Source of the DNA: Macrostomum hystrix
Taxonomy: Eukaryota > Platyhelminthes > Macrostomidae
Assembly: GCA_950097015.1 (NCBI GenBank)
Contig: CATNEN010000032.1
Span: forward strand, 310,001-374,000
Reading direction: 5' to 3'
DNA length: 64,000 bases
The translations under genes were made by a program, and so were the position numbers. Shown here one piece after another: positions 21,501-33,627 of this stretch; within the stretch, counting starts at the first letter, position 1; every line of letters begins with the position of its first letter. The notes under the pieces are model-generated. The model saw only the letters and a program-made list of their open reading frames with translations. It ran no database searches and was not told where the DNA came from.

Positions 21501-24500
21501 AAACAATACGTCACCGAAACGGTCGTAAGCAAGAGTGTGTGAGTTGCAGAATTAACAAATAAAAATGATGTCAGCAGAACAAATGCTATGTGTTTTATCG
21601 TTTATCAAATGCCAAGTTTTGTTGCACATAAACTATTTAAAAATATGATAATGAGCAGGCTAGTTTGTTAGTCCATGCTCCGCATAAAAATAAACTAACC
21701 ACAACTGCAGCCGCTTTTGCAGATCACACTGAAAAGTGGTATAATGATTTAGCTGGTAGTATGCACAGCGAGATACAGCTTTAACCATTCAAAGGCTTCA
21801 TGTGATTGGAAGGCAGTGTGATGTGAAGTCTTTGATTTGTAGACCCGATACTAATTAAAGAATTTGATGTAAAAAATTCAAACCTAATTTCTAATTACAA
21901 TTTTAACCGCCAGTAGAATAGTATGAAATGTTTTGCCATAAAATGCATTGAAATTGGCGGCACAGGGTGGTGTTATAAAAATAGACCCAAGCAACCAAGC
22001 TTCAAGAAAAAACACTCTTAACAGTAGGACAACCAAGCCATTTGCCGCCCGTTTTTATACCAAGGGGGGGAATTCCCCCTCCCTGAAAATTTTTTTGCCA
22101 GCGCCTGAATGCTTTGGGGGTGACTGATTGGTTGACAGACTAGTCGAGGGTGTCCTGTGGTTGAGCTGTGCCTAATAGTTAGGCTTGAACAGTGAAATTG
22201 GAGAAATTCGCGTCAGGGTGTCCATAGTGGCCTAGTTCCACCTGTTGTAGCTCTTGAAGGTTTAGATAGATAAAAGAGATAGATCTAGATAAAGGTCGGT
22301 GACCGCCGAAGTCGGAGATAATGCAAGCACATTCGGGTGACATGCTGATAAAGTTTGAAGGTCTGGAAAGGCCGCACTGAGGCGCAGTGCGAATTCGTGT
22401 ATAGGGGTGTATGAAATACACTAGCTCTTATGGGAAAAATCGGACCTTCGGCCAGAAACATTGAATATCTTGACGGTCTGAAGAGCTGGCGACTTGTTTC
22501 TTGTTTCAGAAGATGCGCAACAAAAAGTTGGCCCGTGTTCTTGAGTTTCGTGTGCTTGCATTGTTCCGTTCGGGTGCAGCAAAAAAATTGTCCCCCCCCC
22601 TTGGTAGTTCTACTGTTAATTAACTATCTGGCATGTAAAACTGGCAAAAACAGAAAAAATTACAACTGAAATCGAGGCTGATCAATGCAACTATTCATCA
22701 GAACTATACAGACAATAGTAACTGACGCAAAGCGTGAAAAAGATAGTGACAGTTTAAAAACTGGGCCTCAGCTAACTGCAGCAGCTGAAGCAGCAGAGAT
22801 CGCTTGTTTAACTGATCAACGGCGTTTAAAATCCGGCGACACTCGTTCACAGCCTGCGAAATGTCTGGAAAAAGGTTATGGAAGCATTGGCACAGCCTTA
22901 CCGAAATGAAGATTGCTTAATTGATGCACAAAAATGCGACTAATCTAAAGCGACACACTCACCTAGTCGGCCATTAGCGTTTAGTCTCACGCAATGCGTC
23001 AGTCCGAGAAGACAATGCCAGTCAGGCCTAGACAGTGTCATTGGGATCCGACATCGAATTGCAACGACAGACTCGAACAGACTCAAATCAGCGCCAGGGC
23101 GCAACCGACTAGCATTCTGGCTAGCGTGGCTAGCAACGGCTTCGGTGAATCGCGCGCCGCAGTAGACCCTAGCTTCGCTTAATATGCGAGAAAGGCTGGC
23201 TAAATCATCGGCTAGGAATGCGGCAAGAGAGGATTTCAGGCAGGCTTTGTAGCGAGCTATTTGGCTGTGAAAGGCCGGATCTAGAATGAGCCGAAATCTG
23301 TTTACATCGGAGGCGATCGGGCAGCGTTCAAGCTCAACGATGAGGCAATGAAAAACTTTGTCGATGAAAGCTAAAGCTTTCACCTCGAAGCCATTGTTGA
23401 CTAGTTCTAAGCGCTGAATTGCCATATACCAGCAGGCGCGCTCCAGACCAGAGTTGACAGCTAGAAGTTTGTCGATGAAGCCAAGACTGCGGCCGCACAC
23501 GCTAATAATTTTGAGTAAGTCGACACTGAAACGACTATCCGTTTTAGTTAAAAAATGACTTGACGCCGAATCTGACGGTACATAATTGTGAACTAGTTCG
23601 GCTACGGCATCGACTAAACCACGCTGCTCCAACGCGTAAGCGGCCGGGCAGTCGTTCGGATCGAGCCGATGCAGCATAACTTCGTCGATAATTTCTGGCG
23701 AAATCGGCCACATTGAAGATGGACCTTCTACGTCTAGAACGGCGTCAGTTTTCAGGCGCGCGTTAAAAAGTTTCTCAAAGTCAGCTAAGTACATTGACAA
23801 TGGACTACGGCAAATGCAGCCCAGGTGAGCAGACAAGATAAGGCTCTGATCTAGCTGCAAACTGGTGCGACCGCTCATTGCCCGCTGAATGAAGCAGAGA
23901 TTCGGAGGTCGACTAGGCCCATCTGGGCAGGCCTGCAGAAGCAGCGCCGGTCCGTGGCTCAGCACCAGACGCAGAGTGGCACCAACTTGCTCATTAGACA
24001 AGCCAGCAAGAGCTGACCGACAGGCAGGCCAGGCGTCAATGAAACATTCGGCCGGCAGCTGGGCTGCGTGAATTAGACGTCGAAAGGCGAGGAAAACATC
24101 GCCAGATACTGCGGCAATGTCGCGCTGGTAGGCTAAGTCAAATTCAAAGCCAAGTACGCAATCTATGTCGCGCAGAACGCTGTCTGAAGACCGAATGCCG
24201 CCACTACGGCGAGTGTTAAAACGCTCCGTTACGACGAACTGCTCAACAGCTAGGCTCAATGCCAGCCTAGACGTCAGAGCGGCCGCCTTGACAGTATAAC
24301 TTCGCTGTCGTCGCCTCAGACGCATCAACAGATCAGAGCAGCTGTCAGCATCCGCAGACGAGAGTCGCAACAATCTACCAAAGTAGGCGTGGTCAGTGCA
24401 GCGGCTGCAATCACGCAGGGCGCCAATCAAGCTTTGAAAAATATTCCAAGACTTGACGGCCAATAATGGCACTAGCAGAGAAAAGCCATTCTCTAAGCAT

Positions 24501-24634
24501 GAGTTAAGGACCTCCTCGCTCTTATCAGCCGGCTCCGATGGCCAGGCGTCTAATAGTCGACGAAATTCTACTAAGGCCGCATCTAAACTGTTCCCGTCGG
24601 ACGCGGAAGCGAATCGCTTCAAGCAATCAAGCAT
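18592..24634 (-). CDS. Unrecognised 1,041-aa solenoid-like protein, 4 exons
   Basis: Exons 24634-22963, 20922-20600, 20425-19841 and 19137-18592 close in frame. The first junction is phase 1 (GRL|GTGAGT to CATTTCAG|TCGCGG, giving GRLVAGQRNELL) and the other two are phase 0. Residues 1-760 are Leu/Ala/Cys-rich and helical-looking, with no transmembrane segment or signal peptide seen. A basic stretch follows (RRKAKRRELED, then GRRKRLKLFG), which could be a nuclear localisation signal. The C-terminal 250 residues are low-complexity Ser/Thr/Pro/Ala with several Ser/Thr-Pro sites (TPATYSPS, TPVRRNTPAP, LLTPPHRLSDVFNRQLR). I do not recognise the family. The two halves could belong to separate genes because intron 1 is 2.0 kb, but the phase match and the lack of an ATG at the start of exon 2 favour one gene. 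Confidence 0.66.
19232..19645. repeat. 16-nt minisatellite in intron 3 of the 1,041-aa gene
   Basis: The unit is ctctactgtctcatct, with cttatct and ctgatct variants, about 25 copies. It occupies the middle of the intron between 19138 and 19840 and is purine-rich in the sense of transcription. Confidence 0.95.
20986..21261 (+). mobile_element. SINE family B copy 1 (tRNA-derived)
   Basis: Head ggttgtagcccagtggtaag followed by agcgtcggactcacgac and the B box ggttcgattc. The body has ccagtccatggactgaacag-like sequence (here tagtccatggactgaaca) and a tail of ATT triplets. aatttaac flanks it on both sides (20978-20985 and 21262-21269), consistent with a target-site duplication. It sits in intron 1 of the 1,041-aa gene. 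Confidence 0.85.
21270..22962 (-). other. Remainder of intron 1 of the 1,041-aa gene
   Basis: AT-rich sequence with no tandem array. Short ORFs at 22430-22909 on the plus strand do not resemble a known protein. They could be remnants of a mobile element, but I cannot support that. Confidence 0.45.
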
Positions 24635-24811
24635 TGAATGCCAGTGCGGAGAGCTGCGACTGACTACTGACGCCGGGTATCTGGAGAAACACCAATGACG
24701 TCACAAAAGATTTGGGTTTTAAGATTCTGCCTATTTTTATTCGAAAATAACTTTTTACTAACTGCATAATTAGTAAAATGTTATTAGTCAAAACAGGGAC
24801 TTGAATATTAA

Positions 24812-24985
24812 GGATAATACTAATAATAATATTTGAAGGAGGGCCACAGGCAATTGCAAAACATTCGGTGACATTAGACACGCAGCCAGCGAGGAGGCAA
24901 TAATGCCCATTCCGCAGAGCACACAGGGCACAGATACTATGCACAGGCACACACTCACTTTCTCAGCGTCACTTTGAGTACACAT
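24812..24985 (-). mobile_element. SINE family A fragment (5'-truncated)
   Basis: The reverse complement contains gagtgtgtgcctgtgcatag, then gaatgggcattattgcctcc and tcgctggctgcgtgtctaat, ending in an ATT-rich tail. These match the 3' half of the full family A copies; the tRNA head is missing. Confidence 0.72.
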
Positions 24986-25181
24986 TAAGTTTTGATAAGG
25001 ATTCAGAAATCTAGACAATTGAGATTTGAGTAGATCAGAATCTAGAAAAGTTTGGATCAAGATAGAAATAAGAAGATTGGGAACAAAGGTTTATATAATC
25101 AGGATCTAGCAGATAGAGACAATCGAATGCTCTAAAACACTTAAGTAATGCACAAAAAAAGATAGGGTCTATATTTTTTAT

Positions 25182-25562
25182 CTACCGAAAAAGTAGCTGC
25201 CTGAGCGAGCCAAAGCAGCCTATGGACTTTTTGTGGCTGTGCTTTTCACTGGCATTTTCAAGCTGACTCAGCACAGTTGGGAGCAGGTGCCCCTGCGTTG
25301 GCGGACTTGGCGAACCAATCTTGGTAGTGATGGCATCGGCCTCCGCCCAGTCCAGGCTGCCATCTAACGACTCTTCGGCGTCGCAGATTAAGACGTCGAT
25401 GTCATTTTCGTCTGGAGAGGCCGGGCTGGCACCACTGGACTGTGGCTGTGAATTCACTTGCTGGCCAAAGCAAAACTTAGCTCTCTTAGAACACAGATCA
25501 GGCCCGCAGTCTCCCTTTGTTCTATCCTCATCTCCGCTTATTGACGCCTGAAATACAGATGG
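25182..25562 (-). CDS. Possible 3' exon of an unidentified gene
   Basis: An open frame follows a good acceptor (CATCTGTATTTCAG|GCGTCAAT). It encodes about 122 residues from ASISGDEDRTKGDCGPD to a basic end GSLRQLLFR. The middle is acidic (DENDIDVLICDAEESLDGSL). It contains no methionine, so an upstream exon is required, and I could not locate one between here and TRNAU1AP at 26219. It may be an alternative last exon or a chance ORF. The 47-nt array begins immediately upstream of the acceptor. Confidence 0.3.
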   Translation of the reverse strand, partial: PSVFQASISGDEDRTKGDCGPDLCSKRAKFCFGQQVNSQPQSSGASPASPDENDIDVLICDAEESLDGSLDWAEADAITTKIGSPSPPTQGHLLPTVLSQLENASEKHSHKKSIGCFGSLRQLLFR

Positions 25563-25905
25563 AGATAACAACAATGGATGAGTAGCTTAACTGGCTAACA
25601 ATGGGACACCAAACTGCACACTGAATGAGTAGCTTAACTGGCTAACAATGGGACACCGAACTGCACACTGAATGAGTAGCTTAACTGGCTAACAATGGGA
25701 CACCGAACTGCACACTGAATGAGTAGCTTAACTGGCTAACAATGGGACACCGAACTGCACACTGAATGAGTAGCTTAACTGGCTAACAATGGGACACCGA
25801 ACTGCACACTGAATGAGTAGCTTAACTGGCTAACAATGGGACACCGAACTGCACACTGAATGAGTAGCTTAACTGGCTAACAATGGGACACCGAACTGCA
25901 CCTAG
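25563..25905. repeat. 47-nt minisatellite, ~7 copies
   Basis: The unit contains gaatgagtagcttaactggc followed by taacaatgggacaccgaactgcacact. Copies are nearly identical apart from the first (ccaaactg). It lies between the exon-like ORF at 25182 and TRNAU1AP. Confidence 0.96.
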
Positions 25906-26218
25906 TTAGTTTGATTTTAATAAAAAAGTATTAAAAATAGAACAATTCTTTCACAAGAAATCTAGCTCACTGAATGCCTGGTTGGCAGATAAAGTTTCGT
26001 AAATTTTTGGTGCAAGTAAAACAGGCATGCAATGAACCAACCGTGCAAACAGAAATCATAACAAGATTAACAAGAAATATTCACAGTGTTTGATACTGTT
26101 AGTTTGACAGGTAAAATTAACTTAGAACAGTAGAAAGACCACGGAGTTCGGGTATTTGAAATAGCGTGGTTTTTCTACTGTTAAATCATTGCCGTGATAT
26201 GCAAATTTGCGAGCTCTG

Positions 26219-29200
26219 TCAACCGGCATTGACAATTCTATGTAGATTTGGATCGAAAATCGACCATCGACTGCATTCCAAATCAAAATATGCCAATTCC
26301 CCGTCCAACAGCATAGCGTCTAGCTCAGCTTGCAGGTTGGCATCCGGATCAACTAGTTCGCTTTGATAGGCCGCTTCTAGTTCTTCGGGAGTCGGCTCGG
26401 GCTGAGCAGCAGGCGGCATCATCTGGGTCATTGCTGACGACGGCAAAGACGGAGGCGGCTGATTAAATGCCATAGGGAAGGCTTCTGGGTTCTGGTGCTG
26501 CTGATACTGCTGCTGCTGAGAACTATACAATTGAGCATAGTAACAAGCCCACTGGTGAGCAGAATAAGGGCCGTATTGAGGCAGATAGGATGCGTAAGCC
26601 TGCTGATAATAGGTATAGGCCGGGTCGCTAGGCAACGGCGGCACATCCATGCTGCCTGAGAAATGCGACGGCGGCGGAGGCGCACCACCTGGATCGGAGC
26701 TATAGTAGCCAGGCGACGGGCCGGCTGCCGTTGCGGGATTGTCCGGCCGTTTAGGAGCAGCCAGAGAGACCCTAATTGGCTTGCGACCCAAGTGAGGATA
26801 ATTCTGCATCTCGGTCATGGCTCGTTTGTGATCCTTCTCGTCGGTAAACCGGACAAAGCCGTAGCCGCGGCTGCGACCATTGTCTAGAACCACCTGTGCA
26901 TGTTATTGATGCGTTAATTAGGTGATTAGGTAAGGAGGTTGTAGCCTAGTGGTTAGAGCGTCGGACTCACGACTTGACGGTCGGGGGTTCGATTCCTGAC
27001 TGCACTGGAACAATGTGTCCTTTAGCAAGACACTTAACTCTGCATTGCTTCAGTTCACCCAGCTGTCAAATGGGTACCAGCATTAGCTGGGGTAATTGAG
27101 GATGGGTGTGGCGTCCCCCCAGTCCATGGACTGAACAGCCGTATGCAGCCTTCAGATGCGCCGCGCTGTAGGTGCGGCAGCGCTGTCGGACGCACATCTG
27201 GCCCGATCGGGGCAGGTGAAATCAATTAATTATATTATTATTACATTAATTAGGTGAGCTGCGATCTAATAAGGGGCTTGTCATTTGCCTGAGCTGTCAA
27301 TCAATAAGGACTCTCATCTGACTGAGCTGTCAATCAATAAGGACTCGTCATCTGACTGAGCTGTCAATCAATAACTGGACTCTCATCTGACTGAGCTGTC
27401 AATCAATGAGGACTCGTCATCCGACTGAGCTGTCAATCAATGAGGACTCGTCATCTGACTGAGCTGTCAATCAATAAGGACTCTCATCTGACTGAGCTGT
27501 CAATCAATAAGGACTCTCATCTGACTGAGCTGTCAATCAATGAGGACTCGTCATCCGACTGAGCTGTCAATCAATGAGGACTCGTCATCTGACTGAGCTG
27601 TCAATCAATAAGGACTCTCATCTGACTGAGCTGTCAATCAATGAGGACTCGTCATCCGACTGAGCTGTCAATCAATGAGGACTCGTCATCCGACTGAGCT
27701 GTCAATCAATGAGGACTCGTCATCCGACTGAGCTGTCAATCAATGAGGACTCGTCATCTGACTGAGCTGTCAATCAATAAGGACTCTCATCTGACTGAGC
27801 TGTCAATCAATGAGGACTCGTCATCTGACTGAGCTGTCAATCAATAAGGACTCTCATCTGACTGAGCTGTCAATCAATGAGGACTCGTCATCCGACTGAG
27901 CTGTCAATCAATGAGGACTCGTCATCTGACTAAGCCGTTATCCAATGAGGGATGTAATTTGACTTCACAACCATTTTGTACATAGCAGGCGTACCTTAGC
28001 AGACCTACAAGACGGATAGCGTTTGAAAGCATTGTACAGAGCCAAATCATCCACATCTTCGCTGAGCTCGCCGACAAACATAGAGTATTCTTGCACATTG
28101 AGATGCTCCTTGCCGTAGCTAGCGTGATTTAGTTTGAATCGCCTTGGCGGACTCGAACCCGGGATCTCCTTGCCATTGAGTTTTAACATGGCATTGCGTC
28201 CGTCTTCAATATTGTTGAATTCGACAAAACAATAGCCCATTAGCTGCATGGTGACTTTGTTCCGAATGATCTTAACAGAGACCACATTCTCGCCCATGCT
28301 GGTGAATGCCTGCTTTATAAAATCCTCAGTCATGTAGTGGTCCAGCTAGATTAAAGATTAAAAGAGGGAAAAACTCCATGTTGCTTTTGTATTTTGACTT
28401 TCAATTACTGCAATGTGTTTTAAAATGCTTTGTGTGCATGTAACTACATTGTAAATTAAACCCTTGAAGCAAATATAATTAATTATGCAATAACTTATGT
28501 GGATAGAATGGTGGTAGCAAGAAAATGTTTGAGAAGTGATACATTACATTTGTTGAACATAAACAACTAATTGTTGGCACTTAATTCAATTTTTTTTCAT
28601 AACACAGTCTTCTTCCACCCCACATTTGCATGCTGTCATACAATCACTTTAGTGAGTTGCTAATTATTATTTTTTACATATAATATATTATTAGAGTAGT
28701 TTCTGAGAATAAAACTATAGTGTAAATACTAGCTGCAATAGCTAGTCCTAATCTTATTAACATCTAGAATAAGATGTGTAAGCCTGCTGATAATAGGCTT
28801 ATGCCAATTCTTAGTCCAAAATATGACCATGCCTAGTTACACTTTTAAACCCCACATTTCCAACAGGGCAATTTTATTACTACTTTTGCAAAGTTTAATG
28901 ACTGGAAAGGAAATTCTCATGTGTCTAACAGACTAACACTATAATGCTTATTCACCATTTTAAGCCTTACATATTGCAATCTGGCATATAAGTGACTTAA
29001 TTCTTCACAGCACAGAATGTTCTAGCCAATTTATTTTAGGAAAATAAAAGTTGCATATGTCAAAAAATGCCCACTCCATGGGTGATCCTTTTGTTATATT
29101 AATTTGGAGCAATTGTTTATAGCATGGTAAATATTGTTATTGATCAGTGTACTGCTGAGAAGTCATCTGGTCCTTCTAATTTGTGGCCGTTTTCATGGGG

Positions 29201-31361
29201 CTATTTTTATGAGCACTGAGGCTAATACATGTATATTGGCATATAATTGGCATTGGCAAATTAGGTATATTTAGGAATGAAAATAGAAGTAACAAGCTTA
29301 AAAACGATAATACTAAGCAGTATTACCCTTTACAAAATTTCTAGAGAAAAAAAAATGCACAGAAAAGAAGACTACTTAATATAAATACTATGATCAACAC
29401 AGATTTCTACCCTTGAATTTTTATAAACCTTAGAGAAAAGCTCTTTGTTTTTTGAGGTTAGGTAGACATATTTTTTTGTGCATGAAATTTCAAGAATTTT
29501 TTAGGGTCCAGTGTGATCATGATTGTAAAATTAATGTTTCATGTTCATTTTAACAGAATTTAGTAAAAGCAATATTTTTGCTCAGGCAAACAGCCCATTT
29601 GGCCTATATTAAATATTAAATACACTTTTATCAGTTGTACAATAATCACTTGTACTTATGATTATAAAACTGTTGACTTTTGAACTTATAAATTCTTTTT
29701 ATTTTCATTAGGTTTAAAAATATATGAATTAAAAGTTACTATGTATATTATATAGCAATTTCAGTGAACTAATAATTTTAGAACATAAGCAGTAAAACAT
29801 AAAAAATATATATTAAATTACTTGTGCTTTAAAGCAAGAATTCAAGCATTATTTTAATGTATTTTAGGTTAAAAAGTTTTCTTAGTTGTATATAATTGCT
29901 TTCAAAGATTTCCTTGTGTCATTACTTTTTTGTTAGAGTTCAGGGTTGAAATATTTTTAACAAGTTTTTTCATGCTAAAATTAGTAATAAACTAATACTA
30001 ATAAGATATATATATATATATATAGTTAATTCACAGTGTAGCAAAATCTATCAATCAATAAATCACAAATCACTAACAAGTTCTTAGAAATCAAATTTGT
30101 GAAATAAAGGGACATAAAATTCATGAAATTTTGATCCTATTTGTGATCACATCCAAGATCTATTTTTGAGGGGCAGGAAAATTATAGATAATTTTCATAT
30201 TGAAAGTCATTGTTATTAGTCAGACTCATATTACTTTGTTGCATATGCACATAAGTAACTTTCTCTTTTGCACAAGTGTCCAAGTGACTTATTCCAAAGG
30301 GGCTGTACCTACAGAAACAGAAAGACAATAAAATATAGAGGTACTTATTCCCACGGTCCCGTGCAGATAATTTCAATTTTATCCACACAGATCCGTGCCA
30401 ATAATTTTCTGCTTATCCACACGGCAGCTTGTATGAATAGGTCTACTTTCAAGTCCCTACCTATTCTTCTCTGAGCATAAGGCTTTTGCTTCAGAGTATA
30501 GGGTATAGTGTACACTATCAATGCATAATGTAAAATAATAATAATGATGTGTGATAATGTGTGACGAGTTTGGTGCTGACTAGAATTCTGCTGGTTGACT
30601 CGTATGATTTTCTTTGATAGACTTCTTACTTTTTAAGTCAATACAATTCGAATGAAAACATGTAACGATGACAAAAGATGTAGTAAGTTGTTATTACAAT
30701 AATTAAAAAGGATGACATTAATGTCGGTTAATGAATGTGTAGGTTGAAATGTAGCACACATTCGTAACACACTGGCAACTTTGTCGATCTATTGGCTCGA
30801 GGGTTCAACAAAATGTTCAAACCTGAAATGGCTTCATTTCAAAAAAACAGAACCGTGTGGATAAAATTGAAATTAACAGCATGGCATATTTATATAAAGA
30901 GTTTTAGACCTATTCATACAAGCAGCCATGTGGATAAGCAGAAAATTATCAGCACGGATCCCTGTGGATAAAATTGAAATTATTGGCACAGGACCGTGGG
31001 AATAAGCTCTGCCATAAAATATTGCTATAGGCCTATCCCTAAAACAAATTTAACAATAGACTGAACTATAGTTCACAATGTAAATCTTCTTTACAGGAAC
31101 TTGTAATGAAGAAATAAATTGTTTTGTGATATTCTATATAATATATATCTTAGCCTAGGCTATTGTTGGCCCAATATAGTTATGGATAGCCTATGTCCTA
31201 ACCTGCCTTAAAAGACCTTGCATTAGGGGCCTAATTAATTTAATAATAGAAATCTATACAATGATACTTTAATGACGATGTACAAGATACTATTTCTGTA
31301 AGTTTGTTAGAATACTTACATCACCCATCCATATGGTATGCGAAAAGTTTTGTTTAGACAT
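26219..31361 (-). CDS. TRNAU1AP: tRNA selenocysteine 1-associated protein 1 (SECp43), 3 exons
   Basis: Exons 31361-31320, 28345-27995 and 26893-26219 (355 aa) join in phase 0. The 14-residue first exon encodes a start ending HTIWMGD, which continues across the junction as [14 protein letters not shown], a characteristic SECp43 opening. RRM1 has the RNP motifs IWMGDL and [11 protein letters not shown]2 has [18 protein letters not shown], then RYPSCRSAK and [11 protein letters not shown]. The rest is Tyr/Pro/Gln-rich ([14 protein letters not shown]) and ends in an acidic helix ([12 protein letters not shown]) and LECSRW, resembling the vertebrate layout. The protein binds tRNA-Sec and supports selenocysteine insertion in mammals; that function is inferred. 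At 355 aa it is longer than the human protein (287 aa), mostly in the low-complexity part. Intron 1 (about 3 kb) holds an inverted-repeat element; intron 2 holds a SINE and a 34-nt array. Confidence 0.9.
26926..27245 (+). mobile_element. SINE family B copy 2 with clear target-site duplication
   Basis: The tRNA-like head (ggttgtagcctagtggttag, then ggttcgattc) is followed by the family B body and an ATT tail. ttaattaggtga occurs at 26914-26925 and 27246-27257, a perfect 12-bp target duplication. Inserted antisense in TRNAU1AP intron 2. Confidence 0.93.
27258..27950. repeat. 33-34-nt minisatellite in TRNAU1AP intron 2
   Basis: The unit contains gactgagctgtcaatcaat followed by gaggactcgtcatcc or aaggactctcatct. 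The two forms alternate in short blocks over about 20 copies. The array abuts the SINE on one side and ends about 45 nt from the exon-2 donor on the other. Confidence 0.95.
28346..30343 (-). other. AT-rich part of TRNAU1AP intron 1
   Basis: Unique-looking AT-rich sequence with a short TA dinucleotide run near 30006-30025. I see no gene or array. Confidence 0.5.
30344..31006. mobile_element. Foldback element with ~101-bp terminal inverted repeats
   Basis: The left arm at 30344-30444 begins cttattcccacggtcccgtg. The right arm at 30905-31006 is its reverse complement with roughly 90% identity by eye, ending ccgtgggaataag. Both arms contain ataatttcaattttatccac and ataattttctgcttatccac (arm orientation). 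A partial extra copy of the subunit lies at about 30848-30885. The centre has no coding sequence. I saw no convincing target duplication. Confidence 0.75.
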
Positions 31362-32701
31362 GGGATTTCAGCTCTGACTCTCTAATGCCCTGTGGCACGA
31401 AGGCTTAGCTTTTTGTAATGTAGCTGAGTATAAGATTAAAATAAATAGTTAACGTCTAAATTCTTTTTGCCGTGTCGGAGGAAAATTATATAAATCTTAT
31501 GCACATATAACAGAATGTATATAATTGCATTGTTTAGTTGCGTGTTCAGCCGTTTTAATCTGCGAAAAAGCTTAGGTACGTACAAAATTTGGTAGTTTAA
31601 TAGGAATTTTGTTAGTTTAAAACTTTTTGACATTTATTCTTAGAACGTGGAAGAAAAAACAAATGGAGAGTAAAATATGTTGTTTGACTAGTTAGTTCAA
31701 GCCATTTTTGCATGAAAAAAGGTAAGCAAAAATATGACTAAATTTATGATTGACTCAACCTTCAAGGACTAACAGAATTATTCTTTCGTAATAAGTTTAA
31801 TTGTACTTATCGAGAATGCAACGTCCCATTCCCTCCTGGTACATGACCTTGAGTTTCGGTCTAATGTTTACTTATTTTAAGACAGCTCCCATTTAACTGG
31901 AGAAATTACGACGCCTTACAATCTTCCGACCGACGCAATCGTAATCCAATAGTTATATCAATTCAATAAAGTTTAATTTTAGATGCAGGGGGCTAGTGTC
32001 TGCTTATATTTAGTAATCAACAGTTAATCTCAGTCGCGACCGAGCTCGTCTCTGGGACGTAAAATTACATTTACACTGTACCCTGTATTGTAATTGAAGT
32101 AGAACTTAGTGTGTCTCTAAGTTTTAGTTAACTTTTAATTGTTTAAGAGCCACTTCTTCTTATGAAGATCATTTAACACCGTAGGATGTTTGTAAGGTTG
32201 TGCCGAATGGACGACTCTCGCATCCTCGCTGTATCCGAGAACCACCCTACAGCTATAGGGAAGTCAAAGACGGTGTTTTCTAAGTTATTTAAACCAATTA
32301 CACGTACCCTAATATTGCTACATTTGTATATTTGATAAGCAATATATTTTGCGAAAGTTAGACTCGTTTTATTGATTAAAAATGAGCTACGCTAATAGCG
32401 TTTCTATGGTTAGTGCGCTTACATTTGCCATATTCTAATTAAATAATTGACATTATCAATTTTCTAAAGGGTATGAATATTGTTCCGAGAATACAATTTT
32501 GCCAGAACTGTCAATCGTGAGCGCGAAAATGTTAAATAACATTGAAATCAAATGAAGGCAAATGATGCAAAATAAAAAGGCGATGTAGAAACATATTGTA
32601 CAGAAAGCTCCCTTTGTTCTTTATCTGTGGATAAAAAAGACGTAAAATTATAGCTACCACAGTACATCTGTGCATTCGTACAGAAAGAATGAGTTCCAGT
32701 G
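31362..32701. other. Spacer between TRNAU1AP and the bZIP gene
   Basis: AT-rich with no array or recognisable ORF. It holds the TRNAU1AP promoter side and the bZIP 3' side. Confidence 0.5.
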
Positions 32702-33627
32702 TCACGCGGATCTCGACCTAACAATGGTTATAGTATGGAGTAGCGATGATTGCCCATGAGACAATTCTGAATCATTTCGCTTTACTCGAACATTGGCATT
32801 TGGAATCGTTTTATGCGACGTGGTCAGCTTTCGTTTCGTCGGATGTCCTTCAGCTGTCAGCGGTTCGTCGTTTTTCGTCGCTGAGTTTGTCGAGCTTGGC
32901 GGATGAGACAGCGGCTCGGCGCCTGTTTGAGATTGACGTGGCGATGAGGCTGTGGCTGCAAACAGAGAAGTTATTAGCTGAAGTCCATATGAGTTAAAGT
33001 ACAAGCTTGTGGTCCTAAAATAATCTGACTTGCTCCCCAGCAGGTCCGGCAGTTGCTTAAAATCAACCCCACCTGGTCCCACAGTAGTTAGACCTCCACC
33101 CCAGCTGGTCCCACAGTAGTTAGACCTCCACCCCAGCTGGTCCGGCAGTAGCTTTGTCACGCATCCTAGTTACTCCTAGCTCGTACAGTAGGTTGACCTT
33201 CGTCTCCAATTTTCTTACCTGGTCCAGCTGGTCGAGATATGCAAAGTTTCTTGCGCAGATACCGAACTTCCAACTGAAGCAGTCGATTCTCCTGTTTTGG
33301 ACAAAATTATTATTCTAATTAGCCTACTTCGAGTAATAGTAGCAGTGGCTCATGTAATTTCGCTTATCTTGTTTATCAAACCTGTGTTAGATCAGCAATC
33401 ATTTGCTCCATGGCGGCGTCGTTAAGTCGACGTTTCTCTCGACTGCGTCTGGCCGCCTCGTTGTTCCTCAGCCGTCTGGCGAGGTACTTCGCCTTGTCTA
33501 CTTCGTCGACAGTCGATTCGCCGACATCTCCCACTTCGACATCGATGTCCTCGGTTGAATCGGAGCCGATTGCACTGGGCCTTTGTGCGGCCATTTTTCT
33601 GCAAACCGGTTTTACACTATTGGGCAT
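32702..33627 (-). CDS. bZIP transcription factor, PAR/NFIL3-like, 3 exons
   Basis: Exons 33627-33382, 33291-33219 and 32955-32702 give 190 aa, joined in phase 0 and then phase 1. The basic region at residues 47-67 contains RLRNNEAARRSREKRR, with the bZIP signature N-x7-R. The zipper follows with hydrophobic heptad residues M73, L80, L87 and L94 and ends LRKKL. The NNEAA-x-RSREKRR pattern is closest to PAR/NFIL3/CES-2-type bZIP factors, which bind palindromic TTAC-containing sites as dimers; the exact subfamily is uncertain. The N-terminus is acidic. The C-terminal exon is Ser/Thr-rich with no recognised domain. Exon 1 ends between basic-region/zipper start and the rest of the zipper, so the zipper is split by intron 1. 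Intron 2 carries about four decayed ~31-nt repeats (cccagctggtcc core). Confidence 0.85.
33005..33155. repeat. Short decayed ~31-nt repeat in bZIP intron 2
   Basis: Four units share ccaccccagctggtcc followed by ggcagtag or cacagtag. Two central units are nearly identical (33077-33137). Confidence 0.7.

Noticed and set aside
22430-22909. Possible transposon-derived coding remnant
   Set aside because: Two short frames without recognisable reverse transcriptase, transposase or integrase motifs.
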